64,000 bases of DNA from Paulinella micropora (taxonomy: Eukaryota; Cercozoa; Imbricatea; Euglyphida; Paulinellidae): positions 23,501 through 87,500 of the forward strand of contig WBZZ01006928.1 of NCBI GenBank assembly GCA_019918135.1. Reading direction: 5' to 3'. Each line of letters begins with the position of its first letter. The first letter of the stretch is position 1. Positions 51,095 to 62,637 of the stretch are shown one piece after another. Below the pieces are notes generated by a model. It was not told where the DNA came from. It saw only the letters and a program-made list of their open reading frames with translations, and did no database searches. The position numbers were made by a program, and so were the translations under genes.

Positions 51095-51665
51095 TCAAGG
51101 TCCTTCTTCTTCTTCTTCGTCCTCGTCCACGTTCGGTAGATGTTTGATCTCGATAGGAGCAGGCTTTTCTTTGCAGTCGTCGGTGTACTGGGGTTTGTTT
51201 TCGGCTAGCGGGATGATGTCAACTCCCGCGGCTCTCGGCTGCAACAACAAGAGCGACGTACTTGCCAGCAGGCCGAGCGTGGCCGAGAAGGCCAGCAGGC
51301 GCGCCCCTTTCATGTGCTCTGTGATCGCGCCCAGGGACCCCAGCACACACGAACCGTACAGCATAGTGGCCACCCTGCCAATCAGCCCTTGGGTCGCCGC
51401 GGAGCCAGCGACGCGTACTGAGAGCCGGCTTTCTCTAGCAGCCGCCGGCAGCCGCGCAGTACGGCCGGAATGAACAGAAGCGCGCGCGCTACGGGCGGCA
51501 GGGCCCAGGCCGCCGCCGCCGATCCCGCCGCCGATCCCGCCGCCAGCGCCAGCGCCACTGCCAGCGAGTACATGACCGCGCAGCCAAGCGCCAGCTAACG
51601 GAATTTTGCAGGTACGGCTTGTCGTACAGAAACAGCCCGGCGCAGACAAACAGCAGCTCACCTGC
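51095..51665 (-). pseudogene. Broken polytopic membrane protein, interrupted by copia element 3
   Basis: Three minus frames make one protein with frameshifts near 51590 and 51410. Hydrophobic segments include ELLFVCAGLFLYDK, VMYSLAVALALAAGSAAG, VATMLYGSCVLGSLGAI and LLAFSATLGLLASTSLLLL, then an acidic C terminus (LPNVDEDEEEEEG). The 5' end is missing where copia sequence begins near 51666. No family recognised. Confidence 0.5.
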
Positions 51666-52562
51666 AAACCCCGAAAGAAAAGTCAAGTGAGCGAAGACAA
51701 GAACGACAATAAGAAGAAAAAGGGGAAACCTCAGAACAACAAAAATAAAAAGTCTCACAAAGACAAAGACATAAACCTCATCAGAGAGGAAGAACAGGAA
51801 GGGGACACAGAAACCGATAGCGACGCTCTACTCGTTTTCATGGGGGGAGATGTCCTAGACGAAACTGGGGAAACCCCTGATGAAGAGAGAGACAGGGAGA
51901 GAGCGAATGTCGATTCTGGGGAACCCCAGACTGAGCCGGGTGTTCGTCCCCTGTCAACAAATCAAAGTGACGGAGGGAGTCCCTCCGCCACACCAATCTC
52001 ACGCTCTCACAGTCAGCTAACCAGGGACACCTCCACAAACACCCCACAGCGTCAAAACTCAGCCCCCAAAACACCTCCGACAACCATTGCGAGGTACAGT
52101 CGAGACAGGCCGAGATCCCTTAAGTGTCACGGGAAAAACAAAAGGAACAGTCCTTGTCAAATCTCACTTGAAAAAGACAAGAGGGGACCTAACGCTGCGC
52201 AAGCTTCTAGGTTGACCTATGGGTTATTTTGCGGATATCACGCAAAGAAACAAGACAATAATACCCTTATTAGACTTGTCTGTCAGCACTGACCTTCGCC
52301 CCCTAAATCCCCTTATTACCCTGATGAGAGAGGTTTGAGAGAAGATGCGAAAGAGAGAGGGATTGTCATAGTACCACATAACCTCACCGCCATATTCACT
52401 GAACAAACTCCACAGAGGGAGGGAGAGAGCGAGAAGAATAAGGCGAAAGGAGAAGTGAGGGGGAGTAGGCGTCAAGGGCCAGCACCGCAAAAACTCACCT
52501 CCACCACACAGACACCTCACACCACACCACACGCACACGTCACGCAGACAGACGACACGCCA

Positions 52563-52609
<47 letters not shown>

Positions 52610-53264
52610 TGAGGAGGAAGAAAACGAAAAAGAGATGGAAGAGTATGATGATGACTATGACTCACGATGCTCTGATGAGATAAGACATGACATGGCAATG
52701 GCTACATGTGTGGATGATGATGACATAGACACTGAATTTCTGCAATTCACGCGCAAAGGGAATGTTAGGCGATATGTACAGAAACACAAGAAAGAGACTC
52801 ACGATGTAAGTGGGAGTCCGGCATCTGCCGGACTGCCCAGTGCTGTTGTAGGGACCGGGGAGGCTAAGAGAAAACGACGGGGAGGCAATGCCGGAACCCC
52901 AACACCACAACCAGGTCCAATACCCCAAGTTCAGCCACACACCAACACACCACCCATCATCACTTTCAAAGACATAGCACAGCTCGCTCAACAACTCACG
53001 TCAACATGCGTTAGAGAAAGCAGTGGTGAGGTGAAGAGAGTGAGTGAAGGGAAGTTAGTGCTAGATGAGTTCTTGACAGATGTGGTGAGAGCGATAGAGG
53101 GAGTGTATATAGCGCACGCAGCCCGCACAACACTGTCACCACCAGCACAGACACAAAACATCAACACCCCACAGCCACCGGCACCATCACAACACCAGAA
53201 CAGCAAACAGAACTATGCACTAGTGTTAGATGGGGAGGGGGGCGAGATAGGAAGAACACGATAG
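51666..53264 (+). pseudogene. Copia element 3: Gag end and Cys-rich linker
   Basis: One frame from the break to 53264 with a single in-frame TGA at 52290-52292; sense continues on both sides. The first part is basic (KPRKKSQVSEDKNDNKKKKG). A possible zinc site lies at CHGKNKRNSPC ... FCGYH. A (GA)n tract at about 52567-52608 encodes an Arg-Glu repeat. The rest is Pro/Thr-rich and acidic. It precedes the protease and corresponds to the gag-pol linker of copia. Confidence 0.65.
52567..52608 (+). repeat. (AG)n microsatellite inside copia element 3
   Basis: About 21 AG repeats encoding alternating Arg and Glu in the open frame. Confidence 0.9.
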
Positions 53265-53542
53265 TTCAGGATAGCGGGTCATCCCGAGACATAGCGTGCA
53301 ACCCTGAAATATTGCATGACGTCAAGTCCGTACCTCCTGTCAAGCTAGTAACAGGTAATGGAGAGTGTGAGATAGGACAGGAGGGGACGGCAAGAGTGAC
53401 GCGAATCAACGGACACTGCAAACCAATTACGGTGTCAAGGCCTATGCTCCTTGATGCCCGGTTACCCGTGAATTTTGCGTCGACCGGCAGGATGGATTAT
53501 ACCCATCATCGTCTATCGTCCATCAAAATGGACAGATGGTAA
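53262..53542 (+). pseudogene. Copia element 3: aspartic protease
   Basis: The frame includes the active site IVQDSGSSRDIACNPEILHD (DSG motif), then KLVTGNGECEIGQEGTARV, a good match to copia retropepsins. It would process the polyprotein. It is out of frame with the preceding segment, and a frameshift near 53500 ends it. Confidence 0.8.
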
Positions 53543-53819
53543 TACTAAAAGACCTCATAAGGATAGATGAGAAGGACGTACTTGTGAGGGGCAGACTTAT
53601 GCTTACAGATGGGACGATGAATTCAACACCCAACTGCACATCAACGAGCGTTATGAACCCCCACAGAAACAAAGTAGGGGTGTAGTGGGGTGAAAGGGGA
53701 GGGACGCCCCAAGAGAGAGAGAGAGAGGAACGTGAACAGGTAGAGGGGAAAACAGGGGAGGTAACGCTATACGCGTCTTATCCCTGCAAGCCAGGTTCAA
53801 TTAGAAAGGTAGATATAGA

Positions 53820-54417
53820 ATTATTCCACTATGCTTGCGGACACTATTGCATTAAGAAGATGAGAGCTCTGGCATTTGCATTAGGCATAAAGCTAGTACG
53901 AGACGAGAAAAAGGTAGAGTTCTGCGAATCATGTATGATAGGTAAGGCGAAGCAGTTGCCTAGGTTTAAGGTTAAGAAGATAGAGAGAGCTAGTAAACCA
54001 GGCTTAGTACTACACAAAGACACCGGAACGTGGTCTGTACGTTCAATTAAAGACTATTATCTTTCGCATAAGAATGAATTTATTGACTGCATTAGGCAGG
54101 CAGTAGCGTTTTACGAGAAACAGACAGGAAATAGAGTAAGAGAGATAAGATGTGATCAAGAATTTGATGTCCCTAAAGAAGTGATAGAGTGGTGGAAACC
54201 TAGACAGTTTATTTGGAAGACGTCGGCCACGGGGGACAAAGATGGAAACCCAATTGCCGAGAAAGCCAATGACATCACGGCTGGGGCCGCGAGAGCTATG
54301 CGTTACCACGCCCACTGCCCATTTCTTTCTGGGCAGAGATTGAGCACTCGGCCACCACAATACACAACATCTTGCCTGCCACCCAAGGGCCAAGAAAAGG
54401 GTTGCGTCCTCATATGA
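53820..54417 (+). pseudogene. Copia element 3: pre-integrase zinc finger and integrase
   Basis: FHYACGHYCIKKMRALA and FCESCMIGKAKQLPR form the HHCC zinc domain. All three catalytic positions are visible: Asp in LHKDTGTWS, Asp in IRCDQEFDV and Glu in PIAEKANDI. So this copy keeps an intact-looking DDE core, unlike element 1. A frameshift near 54330 ends the readable frame; a tail segment follows from 54466. Confidence 0.85.
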
Positions 54418-54465
54418 ACAGTTGTTAGGAAGGAAACCGTTCTTGAATCACCTTAGGCCAATAGG

Positions 54466-55188
54466 ATGCATGGGGGTGATGTACACAGGCAAGGTAGGAA
54501 GGGACAGTTTAGAGGAAAGAAAGTTATGCTAGTAGGGTATGACTTATTTAGAGAGCTATATAGAGTATGGGATGGTAGAAAAGTAATAGCAGGAGTTAGG
54601 AACGTGCGGTTTAACCCGTATGTAGTAGGGAAGGAAGCACATCCAGACAGAACAGTAGAGTGGGATGAGGATGTAGCTGAGGAGGAGAGTGAGAGTAAGG
54701 ATGTCGATGTTGAACAAACACACTCCACACCCACCACCACCACAGTCACTACCACCCACACACAAGAGGACACGACACAGACTCATGACGATGACGACAC
54801 ATATGACCATGTCGATGATGTTAGTCAGATAGTCAACATTGAACAGGGGGAGTATGGAGGGGACACAGGGGGAGTCAGCTTCGATCGCAAACACACATCA
54901 ACACAGGATAGCTTTTCTACACAGGACATCGACACCACACCGACAGCTGCACCCCATCCCACAGACACAACCACACAGACAACCAACACAGAACTAGGAC
55001 ATGCAAACGCACTCACAGATGCATCTGACCCTCAAGCACAACATGAGAGAAGAGCATATGAAGAGAGTGAGCAACCTGGTAAGGGAAGAACATGGGAGCA
55101 GAGTGACAAGATCACAGAAGCAAACATAGTTCAAAAAGGAAAAAGAGACAAGCACAACAACCACCATCACGACCGCATAGTGAATTAA
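54466..55188 (+). pseudogene. Copia element 3: integrase C-terminal tail, Thr/His-rich
   Basis: Begins with the copia segment MLVGYDLFRELYRVWDGRKV and NVRFNPYVVG, the end of the integrase, then a long Thr/Asp/His-rich linker. A frameshift separates it from the integrase core. Function of the linker unknown. Confidence 0.65.
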
Positions 55189-56280
55189 AACGAAAACAAA
55201 AAGTACTTGAGGCTCAGGAACTAGAAGGAGTGGGAGTGAAAGTCCTTGCGAGAGAGTGGGGAGATGAGTGGGCAGAGAAGACATACGGGGAGAGCTGGGA
55301 GAGTAAAGTGCGCACAGGCATAGTGAAGCAGAAGTGTGCCCCCAAAGAGAGGTTAAAAGTTAGAAAACAACCTAAGCCATCTCACTTTGTTCAGTTTGAG
55401 GACAGACTAGAAAAGATGTTAGTGAGATCAATAAGTACAAGGTAAGTGAGGGAGAGTCCGTATTATCTGCCGGAGAGTTGGAGAGTACTATGTTATGTTT
55501 TGACAGATGCATGAATGAGCCGAATGAGTTTTTGCTTCATCTAAACATTCGTTTGCCAAAAGAGATAGCAGAGCAGGGATTGACAGCGAAGGAGTTGTTA
55601 GAGTGCAATGAAGAAGGAAATACAGTCCCTTAAGGACTTCAAAACATACATGGGTTAACTATAGCGAAGCCAAGAAGGCTGGTGTCAGCAAGATATTTAG
55701 GCTCACATGGGTTCACAAAGTAAAGATAGACGAGAACGGAAGGAAGTTTGTTAAGTGTAGATTAGATTTGAGAGGAGACATGTTAGAGCCAGGAGTTAGC
55801 TTCAACCCTGACCAGTTGTTTGTTCCTTGTGCCTCACACCGCTCACTGTTCATGCTTGCTAAACTAACTGCTTGGCATGGTAATGAGCTTTACGGAATTG
55901 ATTTCAAAAATGCTTATTTAAAGGCTCGCATGCAAAACCCAGTATTTGCCTACCCACCTGATGCAATGGATAGAGAGGGCAAAGAGGGCTGGGGATGATA
56001 TTGCGTGTTGATGGTGCTTTGTATGGTGCGCCGCAGGCAGGTAGGAGATGGTATGACATACTAGCCCCTAAGTTAGTAAAGCTAGGAGTTAGGTTGTTAG
56101 AATCCGACTTATGCATGTTCGTAGAGAAAGTCAAGCCTATAAAGGAAGCTATAATGGGAGTATTTCACGTGGATGATTTGAAAAAATTTTCCGCACCTAA
56201 CAAAGAAGCTTATGAAAAATTCGCGTCTGCGTTAGAACAGTATTACCCACTAAAAGGCTAGGAGTTGCAAAAGAGTTCAA
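55189..56280 (+). pseudogene. Copia element 3: reverse transcriptase
   Basis: Pieces in several frames make an RT. MKKEIQSLKDFKTY opens it near 55610. FVKCRLDLRGDM and YGIDFKNAYLKARMQNPVFA include the first catalytic Asp. Then comes VDGALYGAPQAGRRWYD, and the catalytic YVDD box reads FHVDDL, keeping both Asp. The enzyme would copy element RNA into DNA. Frameshifts near 55640 and 55990 and a stop at about 56260 break it. Confidence 0.85.
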
Positions 56281-56746
56281 AGGTATTGAGATAGTGCATG
56301 AGAAGGACAGAATCGTCTTGCACCAGCGAAAGTACCAGTTGCAAATTTTACGTGAGACAGGATACGCAAATTCTCGTCCAGTTAGTACCCCTGCGGTAGA
56401 CAAAACACGGGAAGCAATGTCGGAGGATGCCGCTTTGTGTAAGATGTCTATTCCGAGTATAGTAGGCAGTTTGCTTTATTTAGCCAAGATGACGAGACCA
56501 GATATTGAACAAGCCCTTAATGCTGCAAGCGTCATGCAAACCATAGATAAAGGAGTAACCTATGCTATGTTAGGCAGAATTCTACGCTATTTAATCAAGT
56601 CTTTTCGGTTTAGCTTTTCACGGGCCAAAATCCGTTCAACAGGGTATAACCTACCCGAAAGTCACATTGTGGCCCGATGCCGCACATAAAGTTTGTCTAA
56701 AAACGGGTAAGTCTCGCACGGGTTATATAATCTTGTGGGGAGCAAT
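56273..56746 (+). pseudogene. Copia element 3: RT thumb and truncated RNase H
   Basis: QILRETGYANSRPVSTPAVD is the thumb; SIVGSLLYLAKMTRPDIEQA is the conserved connection; TLWPDAAHKVCLKTGKSRTG begins RNase H. The frame shifts near 56640 and ends at the break point near 56746, before the remaining RNase H motifs. Confidence 0.8.
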
Positions 56747-57126
56747 GTATTAATATCCACCGGTTTACTTGAACGTAGAGGTCAGGACCGAGACCGGATC
56801 ACTTGGTGACTTGCTTGTTTAGGCAAATCTGAGAATTTTACTGACTAAAACAGATTGAGGTAAAATAGGCGCGCGTTCAGCCGCGTGTATGTCCTGATCA
56901 CAGTAATTACAACTGTCAGTACTAAAGATAAATAAATATTATGTCGGCCCTTCCTATGGATAATAATACCTCAATACTAATACGGTCTATCGAATTATTA
57001 ATACAATCTAACCGTTGTCTAGATTGGTATAAAGCTCCCCCTAATTCGATATGAGCGGAAAATACAATAAGATTATAGTAACACTCACACTAAGGAGCAA
57101 AGTCAAGTCCATGACAACCAATGTCT
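56747..57126. other. AT-rich spacer, possible LTR of copia element 4
   Basis: It starts at the point where element 3 stops and ends just left of the minus-strand element 4. CTCCCCCTAA at 57036-57045 is polypurine-like on the minus strand (TTAGGGGGAG), so 56747-57035 could be the 3' LTR of element 4. The expected TG...CA ends are not clear. Confidence 0.35.
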
Positions 57127-58390
57127 CTACTTTGCATGTCCCGACAAGCGATCAGCACCCCTCTTAAACACAGACGGGCTAGGGATTCGTTTCGATAGAA
57201 TGTCTGCCCTGTTTTCGCTCGACGCAGCCCACTTGAGAACAATCTCCCCCTTACCTATCGCTTCGGTAATATGATAGTATCGTAGAGCAATATGGCGCAA
57301 CTTCTTTCCAAATACCGCCTTCGGTGCTGAAACTAACAGTGACTGATTGTCCACCCGAATCACCGGTGCAGACTCCAACTCCTGCTTCAACTCGTTGCTC
57401 GCCGCCCATGGAATCAACAACACCACATTCCGGCACGCCATCACGTCATGGATCACATCCAATAGCCCATAAGTTTCACTCTCCTGGGTACCCGTAGCCA
57501 AATGCTTTTGCACACTCGCACGCACCATAATCGGCCCATTAGCCAAGAAGACACAACCCCCTGTGCGCGAGTACATCTTCGACCCATTCCCCAACGACGA
57601 GTCGGCATCCGCCTCAATCACCCGATTGCCATCCGACGAGAATTTAACCCCACGATCCTTGACGTACACGAAGTACCTCATAAGTTGCTCTGCCGCGCAG
57701 TAGTCAAATTTGTCTCTGTCAGCCTGATGTTTAGCTATCACACTCATGGGCAGAACCGACTCGGGCACACTCGCTTTGAGATATATATAGCTTCCCACAA
57801 TCTCTTGAGGGCTATACCCCAACATGGCTGGCTCCATCTTCGATCCCTCAGGCAACCAGGGAGTACGTGCAGGCATCCATTCTCTCCCATCACTTCGCTC
57901 AAACCGATGCATCAACGTTGCAATATATGCAGACTGGAGGATCGTAATGCTATATACCCCCCTAACTTTCTCAACCTTGAACGTAAGCGATACAAACTCT
58001 TTCAGCGGCCCCAAATCTTTCACATTGCCCCATGCTTCATCGAGCGCACTCATGTATTCATTCCGGCTTCCAATGACGCTGCTGCATGAATACTGTCATC
58101 AACATGGTATGTAAGAGTCTCGGTCTTACTCGTCGCAGCATCTACTCTACAAACAAAGTCGGCTCCAAAATGCTCTGCACAAAACCCAGCCGCTGCTGAG
58201 TCGGCACCACACGCTTGTACCAGTGGACATGACCGGATTGCTTCAAACCATTCACCCCCCCCCCCCCGTAGCTAAATACAACGTATTTTGAGGTGCATAG
58301 CCCTTCGGCGGCTGCATCCACACCCCCTGATCAAGCTTTACGTTGGGAAAGGCACTCTCCTCATCACTACCAAATAACTGCGTGCCCGAT
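57127..58390 (-). pseudogene. Copia element 4: reverse transcriptase and RNase H
   Basis: Only the 3' half of a copia pol. SAFPNVKLDQGVWMQPPKGY (58300-58360) covers the first RT Asp region. NGLKQSGHVHWYKR follows a G run, then TLTYHVDDSIHAA is the catalytic YVDD-type box. The last frame (57127-58053) holds RNase H: VIEADADSSLG, RTGGCVFLANGPIMVRASVQ, ESETYGLLDVIHDVMACRNV and the end motif. Frameshifts near 58160 and 58070 break it. It is a family distinct from elements 3 and 5. Confidence 0.8.
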
Positions 58391-58774
58391 TCCGGGCGAC
58401 CGGGAGCGGGGGAAAGTGTGAGCTTGGAATAATTCCCAAGGTCGGGCGGGGAGGGGGGGGGGGTATGGAGGCAGAGAGAACGCGGGAGGGGACCCCCCCC
58501 CCTTCCCCCCCCCCGGGGGGGGACCCCAGCTCCTCCCCACCCCCCCCCCCTCTCCCGCCCGAGCACCGTGCCCTGACCCCGTCACCATATTCCGCCATGG
58601 TGACTTGAGGTCACGCGCTTCAACTACGCTCGAATTCAAATCGACGGAATCAATCGTCTCCTCCCAAATGGACACCTATATAGAGACATCGCCTGCAAAG
58701 GAAAGACTCACAATCACACAAAAGAATATCATGAGTGAACTCAGCGGAAATTTGCGGATTTACCGTAAATAAGT
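58391..58774. other. Spacer with long G/C homopolymers
   Basis: C and G runs of 9-11 occur at 58454-58462, 58493-58522 and 58541-58550, and a C run at 58256-58267 lies inside element 4. No gene is supported; predicted Gly-rich frames are products of the runs. Confidence 0.6.
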
Positions 58775-59272
58775 TTAGGGTTCAAGTGTGATCATGAACT
58801 TACTAACCAAGTATTCAAACTGGTCTTTAGGTACATGTTTAGTTAACACATCCGTTATCTGCTTCTTAGTTCCTACCTTGACGAACCTTACTTCTTTATC
58901 ACGTTGTGCATGATGCATGAAATTTAGTTCAAGTGGAAGATGTTTAGTGCGTGATTCTGACATCCCTCTCTCTGCTGCTAAAATAGTTTGTGCGTTGTCC
59001 TCAAATAATTCTAACGGGCTTTTCTGTGCTACTCCTAGTTCTTCCGCTATATGTCTTACTGCTAACCCTTCACGGATACATTCTACTGCTGCGAAGATTT
59101 CCGCATCATTCGAGCTCAACGCAATCCGTGATTGTCGCTTCGATAGCCATGCAACCGGGTCTCCCCCCCATAGAACTATATACCCTGTACGAGACTTTCC
59201 TGTCTTTTTGCATACTTTATGCGCCGCATCAGACCATAGAGTAATTCCGGGATATGTTCTTGCCTCTTGCAA
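58775..59272 (-). pseudogene. Copia element 5: RNase H
   Basis: TLWSDAAHKVCKKTGKSRTG, SRIALSSNDAEIFAAVECIR, ELFEDNAQTILAAERGMSES and TKHLPLELNFMHHAQRDKEV are the four copia RNase H blocks, with Asp, Glu, Asp and His residues in place. So RNase H itself looks complete (165 residues). It degrades the RNA strand of the hybrid. It is out of frame with the thumb frame at 59176-59490. Confidence 0.85.
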
Positions 59273-60039
59273 AATTTCGGCGCGTGAAATGCAATACAGC
59301 GAAATGAATTCACTAAGTACCGAAAAATTCGTCCCAACATTGCATAAGTCACTCCGACGTCAACAGTCTGCATAACACTAGCTGCGTTCAAAGCTTGGTC
59401 TGCATCGGGTCTAGTCATCTTAGTCAAAAATAGTAACTTTCCAACTAAGCTAGGAATGGAATGCTTCCTAAGTGCACTAGATTCAGACATAGGCTCTGGC
59501 TCCTGTTCAGCGCTAGGCGTGCTTAGCGGGCGTGCGTCTGCATATCCCTCACGGACTCTTTCGGGTTTTTCAGTTTCGTTCTCTTTTTGCTCCTCTGTTT
59601 CACTATCCTCCCCTTCCGTTTCCTCACCTCCTTTTTGGGCTGTGTTGCCCTCTTCTTATTCCTCATCTGCCTCCATGACAATCAGTTCGTAATCTTCCTC
59701 TTCTGAACTGTCGTCTTCTTCTGAGTTCTCTCCTTCCCCTTCTTCCCCTTCTTGTCCATCACCTTTTTCTCCTCTTATAAGAGTCACCCCTTTATCCTTT
59801 TTCTTACGAAACTTACTACCTTTGCTTTGGGCTTCCCTTTTGGGAGGGGCGGTGTTGTGGGACTTCTGGCTACGACGGGAGCTGCTAGACTTAGCGAGCT
59901 TAGGGCAAAAGCGTTTAGTGTGACCAGTTTCATTGCAGTTATAACAAACTGCAGTCAACCACCATTCCTTTCGTTCTGTCACTGCCCCCATCATGCTTGC
60001 CCCCGTGTCCACCTTTCTGTTTATACTTGCTCTTCCCAC
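59176..60039 (-). pseudogene. Copia element 5: zinc-knuckle Gag fused to RT thumb
   Basis: One reading frame from 60039 to 59176 with a single TAA at 59656-59658. It holds the zinc knuckle CYNCNETGHTKRFC (C-x2-C-x4-H-x4-C), a Lys/Ser-rich stretch and an acidic region. After the stop come YADARPLSTPSAEQEPEP, SIPSLVGKLLFLTKMTRPDA and NAASVMQTVDVGVTYAMLGR. The joint lies near 59540, between acidic Gag linker and RT thumb. The native element would have carried protease, integrase and RT here. Confidence 0.75.
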
Positions 60040-60044
60040 TCTTC

Positions 60045-61105
60045 CTACCCTCTCCTTCTCCCTCCGTCTGCTAGCAATAACGCTGCTCCTTCTCCTTCTG
60101 CTCTTTCACTATGCTTTCCTTTCTCATACTTCTTCTGCTTGTTGGTTGCCTCCCAAAGCACGTAAACCTCTCTCGCTGCCTCAACTATATCGTTGTGCTT
60201 GGGTCGCACGGCTGGCGCCATATGATAATGCTCAGCAAAGTATTTAGCACCATAGGCAGGGTGAGTAATTAGCTTTTCGAGCAACCGGTTTGTTGATTCG
60301 TCCTCTTCAAACTTCTCTCCTCTTAGCTTTTCTAGCCACTCTTTCTTTAGTAGGCACCTGGTTAGCCAGGCATCTACGTCTTCGTTCTTCCTAGGCGCTC
60401 TCTCTCTAAACTTCTTTTCTTCCAGATATCTCGCTGCTCCGGAAATTTGTCCGTATTTTCTCTTGACAATGCCGACTTTAGCAAACGGATCTTGAGCGTT
60501 TCGGCCTCTGAGATATGCCACCACTTTGTAGTTAGAGAAAGCAGTAGTTATTAGTAGCTGAAATAGTTTACATCGCTGCAAATATTTCTGCTCCTTTTGT
60601 ACGCTCTCTTAGTCACACTGTGTATGCTTTTCGCTGCTCTCGTTTGTGATCGTCTCGCTCGTCTCTTCGCTTTTTCCTCCCAAGCTACCTTCTGCTCATT
60701 ACTCCACTTCGCCCACTCTTTCGGCTTCTCTAGTGTCTTCTTCTTTGGTTCTTATCGTCTTGTGCGTGATGATGTTGATGAGGTTCCGTCTCCTTTGTCT
60801 TCTTCCTCACTTTCGTCACTCACATCTGGCGAATCTTCTTCAATCGGTTCTCTTGGTTCTTCTGCCTCCTCTGCTGCTCTCATACGACCTAAACCCCATC
60901 CGTACTTTTTCTTTGCAGCATCCTCATCGAGAAATGCATCTTTCGCCATATCCCCGAGAATTGTACTGATACCGTAAGCATATTCCTCTAGCTGGTAGTA
61001 AAATTGAAGATCTTCAGTGACACCGTCATAGACGGGTGCGTGAGATAAGAACTGTTTCCAGTTTGTGTATTGCTGCTGTGATGAACCATTTTCCCAACGG
61101 CTCAT
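60045..61105 (-). pseudogene. Copia element 5: Gag N-terminal part
   Basis: ATG at 61105 (MSRWENGSSQQQYTNWKQFL). The frame is Glu/Asp-rich at its end and shifts near 60750; a second readable part lies at 60045-60581 (YKVVAYLRGRNAQDPFAKVG, DVDAWLTRCLLKKEWLEKLR, THPAYGAKYFAEHYHMA). The helical, charged pattern fits Gag. A frameshift separates it from the zinc-knuckle frame. Confidence 0.6.
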
Positions 61106-62637
61106 GACAGATGATTAGGTATAAACCGGTCACACACGGACCTTACCCTACCTTCACTTGCGGTTTGCCGGGAGACTTCGTTAAAAGCCAGGTTGCTCAC
61201 AGCCACTTTAATCTGAAGGCATAAACGCAGAACTGAACTGCGAGAGAGCTAACTAATCTAAATGCGTGACTAACAGTAACTGATACTCAATGATATGGTC
61301 CGGTGCACAATGGTAAAATCGTAACGTGCACAATTGAATTGAATTATCTATTACTGTTACTCCTAATTATGACTTAGTAAAATATTACTGCACATAGAAG
61401 TTAATCATAATTACGACCTAAATAGTATTAATAATTTAAACTTCAAGTATACTGTCCGGGCCAACGGATCAAGGGATGGCATTTACATCCGATGCAAGAG
61501 GAAGGATAGAGCTGGAGCTCAGCCTCGGAGTCGGGGGCAAGAGTTTTCACAGATGAGACTCGCACTGGACGTGGACTAATTACTGAAGTTATTTTTATTT
61601 GTTCGACAGCCGGAATGCATTATGTCATGTGTCGGTCTGTCGAGAGCGCCTTCGAATGAGGAGTCAGTCTTCGGCGTGGGGGTCGACCGCTTGCAGTGGC
61701 TTCCCCCCAAGGGGGAAAAAGGGATTCAAGTGTCGCCGGCCCGCACAACTTGCAATACATAGTGGCATTGATTGTCGTCCGGCTTGTTAATCGTTAGTTG
61801 ACTATTATATTTGGTCTGCCCCTCTACAGTTGAGGTACGACTAAGTGTTAGAGTAGCTGTTCCGGTTACACAACCAATGCAAACACCAGCCAATTCCCTT
61901 GGTCCGGCCTAACGATAATAAATTCCTGTCTAAAAAGTGTAACGCCGGTTCACTTCTAGTAATATTATCATTACCAGGTTAAGAGTGTTATTATTATTAA
62001 CGGTCTCTTATGGTGTCTGGATTGACACAGGGGTATATTAAAGTAGCACATATTTACCTATCTGCGCCTACAGCGGATGCTCTTCGTCCATTGGTTCAGG
62101 CTACAAGGCTCTATAACCTGTGAGACTAACTTAATAATCCGTAGTCAAAGCTAAGTAGCTATCACTATCGTCTGCAATCTAAACTTTATTAAGAAAAAGG
62201 CGCCAGGGAAGGGCGCAAATACTGACTGGGCCGGACACATGATAAGTAATGGCTCTAACGACACACATCACATATGCCGGACCATACTGACTAACCTAAT
62301 TAATTATATTAATAGGTCTAAGTAGTAGTAAATACTGGTAATACATGTTAGTATAGATTCCATCACCTAACAAGACTCATGACTCACTGATTGGCAGCAG
62401 CGAAATTCTTAACAACAGTCTTCCGGTGCCTGACTGGCAAGTAAGTACTAATAATTATTTCAACCGAATGTCAGATTCCTGTCTTTGAACGTGGTATGCC
62501 GCAGTCACTGCAGCAGTAACCTCGCGAAAGAGACGCATTTGACTGCAGCAGTAACCTCGCGAAAGAGACGCATTTAAAGTCTGGCCAAAGATTCAAAAAA
62601 AGAGTGTAGATAAGACACTGCAATTAATGTCTGACTC
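61106..62637. other. AT-rich spacer with a 35-bp duplication
   Basis: Between element 5 and the host gene. It probably contains the 5' UTR and LTR remains of element 5, but no second LTR copy was found to prove this. No gene is supported; the frame at 61599-61790 has no domain. Confidence 0.4.
62506..62575 (+). repeat. 35-bp tandem repeat, two copies
   Basis: The unit contains GCAGCAGTAACCTCGCGAAA and AGACGCATTT and occurs at 62506-62540 and 62541-62575, differing at the first base only. It lies about 60 nt downstream of the host gene's stop. Confidence 0.9.

Larger units (their letters stand above)
51666..56746 (+). mobile_element. Ty1/copia LTR retrotransposon, element 3 (both ends lost)
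   Basis: Plus-strand order: Gag end, linker with zinc site, protease, integrase, RT, start of RNase H. Both LTRs and the N-terminal Gag are missing. It is from the same family as element 5: both share NAASVMQT and VTYAMLGRI, and both have LW.DAAHKVC.KTGKSRTGYI at RNase H. The sequence breaks at about 56746 inside RNase H, where AT-rich DNA begins. Confidence 0.85.
58775..61105 (-). mobile_element. Copia element 5: internally deleted gag-RNase H derivative
   Basis: A minus-strand element of the element 3 family. It retains gag (60045-61105), a zinc knuckle, then an acidic linker that joins directly to the RT thumb (YADARPLSTP) and RNase H. Protease, integrase and most of RT are absent, so it cannot move on its own. 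LTRs were not identified. Confidence 0.8.

Noticed and set aside
56747-58774. Element 4 as a clean insertion into element 3
   Set aside because: The remainder of element 3 is not found on the far side in the plus orientation, and no target duplication is visible, so a simple nested insertion is not supported.
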